64,000 nucleotides of DNA from Phytophthora hibernalis. Taxonomy: Eukaryota > Oomycota > Peronosporomycetes > Peronosporales > Peronosporaceae. The number at the start of each line of letters is the position of its first letter. Position 1 is the first letter of the stretch. The position numbers were made by a program, and so were the translations under genes. This document shows, piece after piece, positions 44,495-55,685 of the stretch. Location of the stretch: NCBI GenBank assembly GCA_012656075.1, contig JAAKBF010000221.1, forward strand, positions 1 through 64,000. Reading direction: 5' to 3'. The notes beneath the pieces are model-generated. The model did no database searches, had not been told where the DNA came from, and was given only the letters and a program-made list of their open reading frames with translations.

Positions 44495-45200
44495 GGCCAA
44501 TCAGAAATTTACAAAGCCGCGACTACGCACGAAACAGCTCTGGATTTTACTTTGAGCTTATTAATAAGCAATTTAATTTTTAATAGCAAACTTAGTTTCG
44601 AAGCGGACTACATGTACACCATTTTTGGATACGGGTTGCTTTGATTAGGAATGCTGATGAGAAGCATTCTAAAATAAATGACTTGTAGCTAGATGTTGGG
44701 TTGAAGAAGTATTGAAGAAACACTTCAACCACCAAGCTCGTCGTTCAAGCTTCACGTCGCTTCAAGATATGACAATTAAGGAAGTGCTTACGTAGACCAA
44801 CTACTTCTCTTGTTAAAGCCAAGCGAATAACCCTAGTACCTGAAAAGCAACCAAAGTCGCCGACACCGGGCGAAGACTTCGCTCCGCACGTCGATGCTAA
44901 ACCTCGACATTTGCCTCCATTCCCCGGAGAGAGGTTTAGGGTTCGAGGCTCAGTTGCTGTAGGAGGTGCTCTAAGTTGCAGGATAGTTGGTTTTATGCCC
45001 AAATAGGTAACGAGTGCCATTAATTAAACGGTAGGTATTTGTAGCATTCCGGCGTATTTACTCAGCCGAAACCCGTTCCAAAGTGAGATTCTTGTTATAG
45101 CGTTCTCACTTTGTATCCAGAGGTCACAGGCCGTAAACAAATTCCTTAGTTTTGATAGCGGAAATAGGTGCCAGAAATGATTCGTGCAAAGAGCACGGAG
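44495..45200 (-). repeat. Repeat family B copy, interrupted by family C
   Basis: In reverse orientation, 44578-44775 matches 26586-26780 closely (ttgaagcgacgtgaagcttga, tagtccgcttcgaaactaag), 44495-44560 matches 61435-61495, and 45045-45200 matches 26035-26190. The family C segment at 44794-44940 lies in the middle, where the 26-kb copy has a family A insert nearby. Confidence 0.7.
44794..44940 (-). repeat. Repeat family C, copy 2
   Basis: In reverse orientation the end tactagggttattcg..tggctttaac..tagttggtc matches the 3.5- and 61.8-kb copies. The hairpin core (gcgaag..cacgtcgatgctaaacc) is inverted relative to them. The cause could be flipping of the palindromic core. Confidence 0.6.
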
Positions 45201-45880
45201 ATTTTCCGTGGATGAAGAGATTTAAGATTTTGAATGTCGCCTTTCATGAAAATGAGATAATTTATCGGCAGCATATTCTTGCTGGACAATAACCATAACC
45301 AAAATGTGGTTCAATGGAAATGGTGGCGTCTTCATTTTTACTGGTCAATATCCAGGTCACTTGAAAGGCACTCTTAATTAAAATGGTAAGGCGAGAGAAA
45401 GTTTCAAGCAGCGAAACTAGTATAAATGTATTGAAATGATTAATCAAAGTTTCATTCCGCGTCGTGTCATGCTACTTTCTCTCACCGACAAGCCCAGAGA
45501 CCAGAGCGAGTTGTTCTGCATGTTGAATACCTTCCAACGAGAAGTCTGTTAGAGACTGACGGTATTCATTTCTCTCCCAACCGATGACTGAGAAATCTGA
45601 CTCCACTGTCGCTGTCAGCGACAGTGGCCTCTTACGGTCATTTTCATACCGAAAGTCGGACGTCAAATGCCATTCTTAATAAAGTTAAGGTGTGGGAATT
45701 TGGTCCAATTACCCTCGCCTCTCAGGCTATTAGAGAGGTTTCGAAGTGCAGAATTCCTCGTTCTTTCACGGTTCATGTGCAAGAAAAGTACGAAATGGGG
45801 TTCCAACAAAGAAACGTCGGTCGGACAGTCCTGGGAATTTGAGGTTCTCAGGAATGGCTGGCCCCCACAAACAAATACGC
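45201..45880. other. No gene; one near-perfect palindrome
   Basis: Short frames without domains. At 45603-45627, ccactgtcgctg is followed after one base by its exact complement cagcgacagtgg. Confidence 0.4.
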
Positions 45881-46400
45881 AGTGTCGACTGCATCAGGAA
45901 ATTGATGCGCTCATCCTCGTCCGCGCCAGCCGTCAGCAACAACAAGTCCGTGGGCTCGTCCGTGCCTGGTGTCAGCAGCTAGAAGTTCAAGTGCTCGTCC
46001 ACGTCGACCGTCAACAGCTTGAGTTTCACACGCTCGTGATCCTGCTCGTCTGCCCCGACCGCAAGAAGCACGTGCGCCGTACTCGTACTCGTCCGCGCCA
46101 GACGACAGCAACTAGAAGTCTCCGCACTCGTGTGCCGCCAGTAATAGCAAGTGGGTGAGGTCGTGTGCCTCCAACAACAGCAACAACCTCGTGCTTGGGC
46201 TACATCAACAAGTTTGTACGCGACGGCGGCCAACAGTAACAAGTTTGTGCGCACGGCTGTACCATCAACAACAAGTCAGTGCTCTCGTACGTGACGGCCG
46301 CCAACCGTAACAAGTTCGAGCGCTCGTTTTCGTTGGAAGCCAGCAGCAACAACAAATTCGTGCGCTCGTGCTCGTGCGAGACTCACCTGCATCAAGAAGT
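45881..46400 (+). repeat. Degenerate minisatellite rich in CAACAACAAGT and CGTGCGCTCGT
   Basis: About a dozen diverged units alternate caacaacaa-type and gtgcgctcgt-type pieces (for example 45920-45970, 46250-46345), with a spacing of roughly 45-60 bases. Frames run through it in several registers, as expected for a repeat. It directly precedes the Harbinger transposase frame and could belong to that element's 5' region. Confidence 0.6.
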
Positions 46401-46427
46401 CCATGCACTTCTCTCGGTCAGACAACG

Positions 46428-47422
46428 ATGGTTAGCGAGGCAGAGATGTTACGCATTTATGTCATGAGGAACAAGAACATGAATCGCTGGAAGACATTAC
46501 AGTTCCTGTCCTTGATCGACTATGTGGAGCGTCCTATAATTCCTAAAGTCATCTTTGACTTTTCAAGCTACATTGATTCGAACAGCGAACTGGAGTTTCG
46601 CTTCGACGGTGATGGAGTTCGTGAGCTATACGTCTTGTTTTGCATCCCCGCGGTCATTGTGACCGAATCCGGAGACTCGTGCAGAGGTATCGATGCGTTA
46701 TGCGTCATACTGACACGCCTCGCTTACCCAAAGCGATACTACGACATGATGAAGACATTCGGTCACGGAAGGTTGTGCAGAGTGTTCTTGCACATGATCG
46801 ATCTTGTCCACGACAAGTTCGAAGCCAAGATTTGTATCGCGGAGTCTGTGGTTGCGATGCGGATGGACGAATACTGCGAGGCGATCATGGCAAAGGGGGA
46901 ACCGACACAGGGCGTATTCGGATTTCCAGACGGCACCAAACTGGCCGTTAGTCGCCCACACCTCGCCGTGGAGGTGCACGTGGCGAAAATTTGCAGCAAC
47001 ATCTCTACAGCGGACACAAACGTTGTCATTGCTTGAACTATCAAGCAGTGACTGCGCCGGACGGAATGTGCATTCACTTTTGGGGGCCTATGGAGGGGCG
47101 ACGGCATGACAGCGCGATGTTGCGTGAAAGCCGCCTTCTCGAGTACTTTGTCTGTCACCGTGAAGTTTATGAAGGAAAGTTCTTGTACGGCGACCCTGCC
47201 TACGGCGTTTGGAAGTATCTCGTGAGTGGATACAAGGGCAATAGCTTGGACGAAGCTGAAAACGAGTTTAACCGTGAGATGAGCCGTCTTAGAGTGTCCG
47301 TTGAATGGAACTTCAAGCGCATGAAGACCTTGTGGCCTTTTATCGACTTCAAGAAACAACAAAAGGTTCGGCTTTCGCCCGTAGGCAAGCTTGTTAAGGT
47401 TGTCATGCTCTTAACGAACTGA
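46428..47422 (+). pseudogene. PIF/Harbinger DDE transposase, one frameshift
   Basis: From the ATG at 46428 the protein has an N-terminal helical region, then VFGFPDGTKLAVSRP near 46915 with the first catalytic Asp. After a one-register shift at about 46955-46990 follow GHKRCHCLNYQAVTAPDGM, FLYGDPAYGVWKY with the second Asp, and RVSVEWNFKRMKTLWPFIDF with the Glu. All three catalytic residues are therefore kept. A Harbinger transposase normally works with a Myb-like partner protein, which lies just downstream on the other strand. Confidence 0.82.
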
Positions 47423-47502
47423 CACAACTGCTACTACGGTGGCAACCAAATCAGCCAATACTTTGGTTTACGACCGCCAAGTCTACGCGACTACCTGACT
47501 AG

Positions 47503-48330
47503 CTAGAGATCGATTTCGTCGCGGACTCCGTTTGCGCTCTGAGATTTGAGAATCGCCAACTGTAGAAGCTTTTCGAAGCGTTGATTTTCTAGTTGAGCAA
47601 GACGAAGTTTAAACTCGCGTTCTTCTTTACGGTCCTGAATTTCCAGCGCTTTATCCCGACGATGCGTCTCTTGTTCTTGTCGCCACTGCTCAGAGCGCAA
47701 CTGGCGCTCCTTTTCGCCGTCTTCACGCATGAGCTCGTAGATGGTGGGCTTACGCGGAGAGTTGTCTTCGGTTTCAGCCTCGTTACTGCGCGCTTTGCGT
47801 TTCTTGAGTCGCGAAACAGCCGCGTCCCTCATCATCTTGCCCGTATTTTCTTCCACCTCAATATTCTCCTTTGCCGCCAATGTTTTTTACTTCCACCCGA
47901 ATGTGTTCATCTACAGCCAGGATAAGTTCATCAAGCAGCTGTTGTGTCTCTGTGTTCTCCTCCGAATTACCAGATGCAGCGGCAGACTTTTTCTCATTGG
48001 TTCTGTGATTGTCGAGCAGCACATTGAAGCGAGCTTGAGCAGACTTCCCAGTAATTTCTTGCTTGCTGAAACCGTCTGCACTCTTCACCTTCTTAGCCGT
48101 AGCTGACCAGGCATCCATAAGACCACCCCGGGCAGACACAAAGGGGAGGTCGGCGTTGACTTGGCGAAGAAGAACGAGGTCGACGTGCTTGCTGAATTTT
48201 ATGCGCTTAATCTTCTCTCTTGAGAGCATGCCACTAGTCATCGGCGAGACTGTAGTCGTTGCGGCGCTCGCCTTGGTAGATTCTGGAGAATCCGCGTGGG
48301 ATTCGCGCAAGACAGGCATCGGAGTTGGCT
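47503..48330 (-). pseudogene. Myb/SANT-like accessory protein of the Harbinger element
   Basis: The minus-strand protein has a Myb/SANT-like DNA-binding region (FSKHVDLVLLRQVNADLPF, MDAWSATAKKVKSADG, TGKSAQARFNVLLDNHRTNE) and, after a frame change, a long charged coiled coil (LMREDGEKERQLRSEQWRQE, LRLAQLENQRFEKLLQLAIL) to the stop at 47503. The break coincides with six T at 47884-47889 (plus strand), so a single indel accounts for it. In Harbinger elements the Myb-like protein binds the termini and brings in the transposase. The convergent arrangement fits. Confidence 0.72.
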
Positions 48331-48634
48331 GGCAAATAAAGGCAAATGCTGCACACGATGAAATCCCCCAGGAGTTTGAAGCAGCACCATACATTTCTGC
48401 ACCTTTGATAATTAATATTTTATTGCTCGACTTGGAATGTGAATGTATTTGTTACATGTACGAAATGTAGAGTATTCATTTCCTGGTCGTGCTCCGTGTC
48501 CTAGTTCAGAACTGGAAAACGGACTAAGAATTGGCAGTCACTATTGATAGGCGAGTCGCCTGTCAATACCCGTAGTAAGCGAATTATCCAAACACAATAT
48601 TATAATATACGGTGCACTGTTTTACAGAAGTGTG
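48331..48634. other. No recognisable gene
   Basis: Flank of the Harbinger element, including taggcgagtcgcct and other short palindromic pieces. Nothing else was seen. Confidence 0.35.
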
Positions 48635-48925
48635 TTGCTCGAAGAAAACCAAAAATCCAAAATGTTGCTGGAACGGTCTTCTGCTGCAGGTAAAATAAAT
48701 ACGATTATAAGTAGTGATATCGAATCAAAAAGGTATTTTGTCCAAATCTTTTGCGGATGGGTCAACCGCCACAAATTTAATAATAATCTTCCCGGATATT
48801 AAATATAGCAGTCATTTAAAGCTCATTTGATTAGATACTAAAATGGAGTTAGGAAAGGTATTAGAAGTGCAAGGATTCAGACCTCGTTGCAAACTCTGGA
48901 TATAAAATCCAGAGAACATTTTCTG
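48635..48925 (-). repeat. Repeat family B, partial copy
   Basis: In reverse orientation: ctctggattttatatccagag, gcaacgaggtctgaatcctt and aatatccgggaagattat as at 25856-25995, then gaccgttcc..cttcgagcaacacac as at 61155-61195. It lies 80 bases upstream of the myosin start. Confidence 0.65.
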
Positions 48926-49004
48926 ATTATCCAGTTGAAGTGCTTTAGATGCTGGCTCGGAAGGGCAGCAGTTCTTCCTCTCCAGGTGGCTCAAGGGAGG
49001 GCGC

Positions 49005-52000
49005 ATGGCGCAACGGCGGGGATCTAGCGCTCAGGCGGCCGTGCAAGCGGAGGTGGCGCGACTGGGTAATCCCAACGGCGTCCTGAAGCGCGGCTTCCTC
49101 GTGAAGAAGGGACACGTGATGCCCACACGCAAGGAGCGCTACGTGGTCCTGGGGCAGCACTCTCTGAGCTATTACAAACCCACGAAGGAGGGAGACGTGA
49201 AACTCAAAGGGGTACTAGAGCTCAAGGCCTCGGACGTCATTTCTCCGATAGCCCATTCGGACGTTTGGCTACGGATCCGTCAGAGTGAAGGACCCGGACG
49301 GAAGAACTACAAATTAGATCTCAAAGGTTGTTATTGTAGTTATCATGTACTTGTGTGGGGGAAGTGGAAGGAGTTTTAATGGGGTTATTGCTGCTGTTGT
49401 GGTAGCGTCCAACCAACAGGAGCGACGGGAGTGGATCGAGTCGCTGCGCAAGGCTTGTCGGGTACGTGACAATGGGTTCGCATTCACTTTACGGTCTATT
49501 GCTGACCTTTTCTCTATGTGTGCTGCGTGCAGGGTGAACTGTTGCTGCGACAGCGAACACTTCAGAGTGATGTGCGCTTACTCCATGCTCGCTCAAGTCG
49601 GCGAGGCCGGAATGTGAACACGATGGCGGAATTCCTGTCATCGCCAATGTCGTGTGATGGTGCTGGCACTCCTCAAGCAGATTTGCGTGCGTCATTTCAG
49701 ATTCTTCACGAGATGCTGCTTCTGAAAAACTCGTCGATACGATCAAGAACTCCTGGGGTGGGCCTTCGCAGTGGACCATGGCGCAGTATCAAGATCTTGT
49801 CCAGGCTATTGGTCTAGCGCAGGAAAAGTCCGGAAGCTCGGATTTCGAGCCCGACAGCATTTTGGCCGAGGCATTCAAGCTGCGCTATCAGTTTGAAGAA
49901 ATTCCAGAGAATCAGCGGAAGCTTTCACGGGACGACGATCCACTAGGCGCCGCAAGGAGGCCAAGCGTGGATAAGCTGAAGCAGGCTGAATTTGACTCAC
50001 CCGTGGGTACTCCTCGAATGTCTCCGCGGATACGTTGCCCCTCTTTTCACAGTTACTACGCAACCTTTGAGGAGTTGTCGGGCCGAGTTGGAGATACGGT
50101 CAAAGCGGCATCGACTGACAGGGAGAGCGTCAACACGCTGACGCCTCGCAGTGCGACACTTGCCAAATACGCCCACCTTTATCTGCTCGATGATATTCGA
50201 GCGAAGCAGCCATGGAATTTAGATCGATCGAATGATGATGACTTGGTTGATCCCGAAGCCAGCGATGTTGTATCTACGGAGGCAAACATTGTGGAAACAT
50301 TAGCTGGTCGTTTTGATACCGACCGTATCTACTCCTACATCAACCACCACACCATGGTGGTCATGAACCCGTACCGGCTGTTGCAGACTGCCCACTTCAC
50401 GTCAATTTATGACGAACAAGTTGTGCTGACATACGCCGATACAGCTAATGCCGAGGCATCACTAGCTCCACACCCTTTTGCTGTCGCGAAGCAGAGTCTT
50501 GTACGGCTTTTTTCGCTCGCGAGAACGCAATGGGAGATCCACCAGCTTCTATGCCTGCGGACTCAATTAAGCATATCATGTCGAGAACCCGTAGCCAAAC
50601 ACTTTTTCTCAGTGGTGAGAGCGGGGGCGGTAAAACAGAGCTTGCAAAGGACCTGCTGAAGTATTTGGTCCTCGTCGCGCAGCCAGCTCTGTCTTGTGAT
50701 TCAAAATCGATGCCAGCAAGTAGCCGTCAACCCAAAATCAAGCTATTCACAAGCTCCACAAAGAGCACAGTTCAAATGCGAACGGAGGAGGCACGGACGA
50801 TTGCGCTTCTCGAAGCCAAAGGCGTGGAATCTTATGAAATCGTGCTGTTAGATTTGTATCCTGAACGCTGGGCCGAAATGATGATGGTGAGTCGGAGCAA
50901 ACGCCTTCCTCAAGTGCATGTGGATGGTCTATTCTTCGGCTTTTACGATAAATTGGAGCATCTGGAAGATGAGGAACAACTGCGAATGTACTTCAAAAAT
51001 CCTCAAGCGGCTAAGAAACTGAGCACTGTTTTGGATTCCAACATTATTCTCGAAGCGTTTGGGCATGCTACAACGTCGATGAACCTAAATTCATCGAGAT
51101 TTGGAAAAGTAACAACCCTGCAGGTCTCGTTTGGGCTTCATCCGTGGGAATTCCAGATTAGTGGGTGCCATATCGCACCATTCTTGTTGAGAAATCGCGC
51201 ATTACAAGCGAAAGATGTCTTCAAGGGGAAGCCAGAGTGATATGAACTTTCACATATTGTACGCGATGGTGGCTGGTGTGAACGCTTTTCCGTTCATGCA
51301 TTTGCTGGCAAAAGAGTTGCAACTTGATGGTACTGATTGTTCAGCTTTTCCGTATCTTGGTCGTTGCGATCACAAGTTTGCTGAATTTGTGAGCAAAGAA
51401 GACACTTGGAAGAAGGATGTGGAAAGGTGGCAACAGATTATTGATGGAATGGACGATCTGAATGTGTCTCCTGATCAGCAGAAAGCAATATTTAAACTAT
51501 TGAGTGCAGTGCTGTGGTTGGGAAATATTGAACTTCACAAAAGTTCAAAATTGGAAAAGCTGGTAATGTCTTCCGTAAGTGTTACAAATGCTCCTCAGCG
51601 AGTGGTAGAACTCTTGGGGTTGGAATCTGTGGGGCAGTTGGAACGGATGTTGATGGTAAAAAGTGTAAGCTTGCAGTCAACGGGTGAGAGTTTTGAAGTA
51701 ACATTGGAGAAGGGCCAAGTTAACCATGTTCGTGATACACTAGCACGTTTGCTGTACCAGCTTGCTTTTGAGTACATTGTGGCCGCGATGAACGAGGCTA
51801 CAAAAATGGATCCTACAACAGCAGAAGGGATAAGGGAAGGCTATTCGGCGGGTTCCGATACAATGCTTTCCCATGGAGTATCGTTACTGAAAATTGTAGA
51901 CGTTTTCGGCTTTGAAGATCTCACGCATAATTCGCTGGATCAGCTGTGCATAAACTATTTGAGCGAGAAGCTCTATGCCAGAGAAGAACAGGTTGTTCTA

Positions 52001-54148
52001 GCTGCCTACAGCATTCAATCACTTCCTTCTGCAATCCTTCTGGACAAGGACACAGATGTTCTGTTTATCTATGAGCATCCTCTGGGGGTGTTTGCCTCGC
52101 TGGAGGAACTGACCATTCTCCACCAAAGTGAAAACGATACTGCTCAGCAGGAAGAGAGGAGAAACAAATTGTTTGTCCGAAATGTTTATGAGCGCAATCC
52201 GTCTCGCCTGCCAGAACCACCGCGTGTACTAAACAACGGGAAGCGTCGGTCTTCTGTTTCAGTGAGCATGGTGCCCTTTGTGATCCCATATACCCGCGGA
52301 AATGTCGTTTACGATGCGAGCGACTTTGTGAAGAAAATTCGGACTTTGCGTACGCTAACGTCTTGAGTGGTCTCAAGTCATCGAATAATCCGTACGTCCT
52401 TCAAATGCTAAAAGATAGCAAGGAGTTGGAGGGCGGGTTGAACAAGAAAAATACGCGCTCGGGTCGGCCGAGGCTCGGATGCCTGCCAGTAAAAGTTTTG
52501 TCGGGCAGTTTCGGTCTCACGTGAATGCACTGATCAGCGAGGACGACACGAATATGCCGTTTTACTTCCATTGCATTCGCCCCAACGAAAAGAAACAACC
52601 CTCAGTTGTGAGCAAGGATCTTATTCTGCGACAATGCCGTTCACAGCGTCTGATCCGACAAGTCGAAATCTGTAGTGATCCATCATCAGCATACTCGGCG
52701 ATTGGTATACCCAAGGGAACCGTATTGGAACGATATGGCAGTCTTGTACGGGCACCTTACGTTTTGGACGAAATTGCTAGGAATGGAGACGTGCTTTTGC
52801 AATGGCTACGTGATATGCTCCGCAGTGATGACAATCCAACCCTGAAGATAAGCCTCTCTGTCTCGTCCATTATCGAATTTGGGACGATTAGTCTTGTGGA
52901 GAAGTTAGAACTGCTACTCGAGGACCGAGAAGCTGAAGCTGCTGCAAAAATCCAGTCACTATTTCTTATGATCACGTCGAGACATCGATATCTCTCTAAA
53001 ACGCGAGCGAAGGGGTTATCAAACGAGCTCCTGGCTTGGTACGGTTCCGAAAAGAAAGGCACTGTCAAGAAATTGCTGGCGAAGTATAATGGTCGCGAGA
53101 ATGAACTTCGTTCGAAACTTGAGCTGAAGAAGAAGTCACAGCTGCAAGAGCAGAGAGTAGTGCACCAGCTAACAAGTGATCTGCAATCACTCTGCCTAGG
53201 CAATCGTGGTGGTCTGGACGCTCAGGCTGTCAACGATATTTTGCACGATGACAAAATGCGTGAGTTGCTACAGCAAAACGAGAAGATCGTGTTAGCCTTG
53301 CGTGATATGAGCTTGAATCCGACCATCCTCGAATCGCAGTTAGCGGATCATGAGCTACGAGCGTTTTACCAAAAGCTGGTTGATTTTCTGGGACCGAAGA
53401 GAAAGGAGGCCATGGGTCAAAGAAATCTTCCATCAAACGACGTCCAGCCAGATGGTTCACTGGAGGTTAGAGTCCTTGCTGCTGCTTCTGTGGGAAATCA
53501 TGCTCTGTGGATGCAACTTGTAGAAAATGACGAGTGGGCAGCGTACCACGATGCCCTAGTAGAGGTTGGTGAGGACCCGGAGATGCTACTTTTCCATTCG
53601 GAGGATGGTGATTTTGTCGATATCTTAGAGAGATTTTTGAAGACGCTGGCACTCGAAAAGCAGCGTCAAGACGAGCAAAGAGCACTAGTGGCAATCACAG
53701 ATCTGGCTCAACCGTTAACAGTGGATGAGGAGGAGGAGGCGATGGAGCTTCGGCTGTCTGCGGGTGTCGGAGGCGAAGACGCAGGGATGGTGGAGCTGCT
53801 TCTGAGCGTTAAGTTTGGGCCGTCGTTGATGGTTGCCATGAGCGAAGATTCCTACTTTGTGCAAGGATTGCAGGACCCTGTTCTCATGACTAGCCTGCAC
53901 CAGGTACGGCTTACGGAAGTGATGCAGAGTTAAACCTTACTTGACATTTATTTCCGTGCAGCTCATGGCCAATCCGAAGGACTTTGCTACCTCGACCGCA
54001 CTGCAACAGCCTGCTATCCGAGAATTCTTCCTAAAGCTGATCGCGCTTTCATGTGAGTCAATCTTTATGCTAAACTGTTCATGTAGGTGCTTATTTATTG
54101 TGTTGTCTTGGTGCAGTTGCGGTGCAAGAGCAAAGTGATGAAGAATGA
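49005..54148 (+). CDS. Unconventional myosin with N-terminal PH domain; frame breaks
   Basis: Actin-based motor. The N-terminal PH domain (about 49080-49455; GFLVKKGHVMPTRKERYVVL) should bind membrane phosphoinositides. Then follow a linker and the motor: P-loop GESGGGKTE near 50620, switch I NLNSSRFGK near 51090, switch II VDVFGFED near 51905 and FHCIRPNEKKQP near 52570. After the motor come one IQ-like motif (AAAKIQSLFLMITSRHRY) and a helical tail. Introns: one between about 49322 and 49404, then 49462-49532, about 49613-49700, 53904-53961 and 54053-54116; the last exon ends at 54146-54148. Introns do not explain four register changes: at the T run 50508-50513, near 51200-51235, near 52350 and near 52465. 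Either sequence errors or a decaying gene. The P-loop has Gly where Ala is usual. Confidence 0.8.
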
Positions 54149-54265
54149 CCTTGGTCTGCTTTCTCCTTCGATTCACCTATACAATAAATAAACTTCAAGC
54201 GTTCCATCGTATGTCCATTTCATTGTTTCTCGCCATCTTACTTCTGCACTCAACATCGCAGACGT

Positions 54266-55085
54266 CTAGTAACGGAAGAAGAGGCCCGTGTCCTCGCGCG
54301 TCTCTTCCTTCTGCGGGAGACCCGTCTCGCCCACGTCCCGCAGGATCTTGTAACGCTCCGTGTCGGCCTCGTACTCCTCGAAGCTCTTGGCGCACTCCAC
54401 CGCGTGCTGCTCCGCCAGCTGCGTGTACTCTGCCGAGCACTGCTGCATGAACTGCATCTCCTCAGCCGTGAGGTCGCGCAGGTAGCGAGCGGGGACACCG
54501 GACCAGAGCTGACCCGAGGGCACCTGCTTGCCGCCAGTGACGATGGAGCCGGCCGAGACGATGGACTTGGCTCCCACGACGGCTCCGTCCAGCACCTGGG
54601 CGCCCGTGCCAATGATGCAGTGGTCCTGGATGGTACAGGCGTGCACGATGGCAGCAGGACCCACAGTCACATTGTTGCCGATCTTAGTGGGGATGTCGTT
54701 GTGGATCTTGGCCACATGCACCACAGCCTGGTCCTGGATGTTGGTCTTCTCTCCGATGGTGATGTGGTTCACGTCTCCACGCACAGTGGCGTTGTACCAG
54801 ATGGAGCTGTCCTTGCCCACTTTGACGTCTCCAATGACGGAAGCATTAGGCGCCACGAACACGCGCTCCGCGAACGTGGGCGAGCGGCCGACGTTCTTCA
54901 CAGCACGCGTGGACGGGTTCACTACAGACAATCACGAGTTAAACACGACGGGGTCTAGAGATTGCTGCTACTGCTACAGACGTACAGTGCTCCGTGTAGG
55001 TGAGTTTTCCCTCCAGCGAGACGCCAACGCGGTCGATGGTCTGCCCCAACGACCGGATGGCCTTGCCTGCCTGTTTCGCCCACAT
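54266..55085 (-). CDS. Gamma-carbonic-anhydrase-like protein (mitochondrial complex I type)
   Basis: The two-exon gene starts at 55085 (MWAKQAGKAIRSLGQTIDRV); intron 54985-54922 with gtacg donor and ctgtag acceptor; 251 residues. It is a left-handed beta-helix of hexapeptide repeats (VFVAPNASVIGDVKVGKDSS, IWYNATVRGDVNHITIG). Plants and protists build such proteins into the matrix arm of respiratory complex I. The active-site Arg81, Asp83 and two of the three zinc-ligand His (102 and 127) are there. The third ligand position reads Pro122 (NVTVGPAAIVHA), so carbonic anhydrase activity is doubtful and a structural role likely. The long C-terminal helix after PARYLRDLTAEE fits the family. The frame is intact. 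Confidence 0.9.
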
Positions 55086-55247
55086 GCCTTTCGAAGTGAG
55101 TTCCGCTGGTGCTGGCCTCCCGTTCGTGCGGCCAAGGGGGTGGCCCCACCACAAGTCATACAAAGCGATCGTCTATTGGCTGAAATATACATATCCTGTG
55201 TAACAGCATAATGATGTTCTTCACACGAGATCAATTCATTATTCGCC

Positions 55248-55530
55248 ATGGACATGTCCGAGGTGCTGCTCGACTTCGACTACTCAGTGCGCGTCAACCT
55301 GGCCAGCAGCTCCCTCTGCGGAGATCGCCAACGCTCGGTGGTGCTCAAGCTGCGTCTTGCAAATCCTGACGGATCCGAGAGACAGGTTCGTAAAGGCTGT
55401 ACGCGCTGAGCTCGTCATTTTGCGGACTCAGGATATCTTCTTAGGTGGTGCTGGAACTGGATGACGAGCAGCTTTCCTGCTTCTCAAGGACTTTGGACGC
55501 ATCCACCACCAACTGCAGAAGTACCCATAA
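55248..55530 (+). CDS. Small COMM-domain protein (COMMD6-like), possible frame break
   Basis: Exon 1 from ATG 55248 encodes LLDFDYSVRVNLASSSLCGD, RQRSVVLKLRLANPDGSERQ. Intron 55386-55444 (gttcgt donor, ttag acceptor); exon 2 begins VVLELDDEQLS. This is the C-terminal COMM domain, which pairs COMMD proteins in the Commander endosomal recycling complex. The expected final helix (LLKDFGRIHHQLQKYP, ending at TAA 55528-55530) is in a register one base off, so either a sequencing indel or a broken gene. At about 75 residues it would lack an N-terminal domain, as COMMD6 does. It diverges from the carbonic-anhydrase-like gene, 162 bases away, so they may share a promoter. Confidence 0.6.
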
Positions 55531-55685
55531 TTAAAGCCAAAGCACGCGAACGCGCCGATGTTTATTCTCTACTTCCTCCATCGACTGCCAACGCAACTCT
55601 CTTTCATCCTCATACCAACGGTAAATGGCTGGCCTCCTGGTGGCAAGTCACTCGTCGGCGCGCTTGCGGCCTATACGTCTACAGC

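Noticed and set aside
55085..55163. Longer N-terminus for the carbonic-anhydrase-like protein
   Set aside because: The frame is open upstream, but the family pattern (short amphipathic start before the LGQTIDR-type segment) begins at the Met at 55085.
54404..55211. Plus-strand frames of 184 and 227 codons
   Set aside because: They are opposite the conserved carbonic-anhydrase-like gene and arise from its GC-rich third codon positions.
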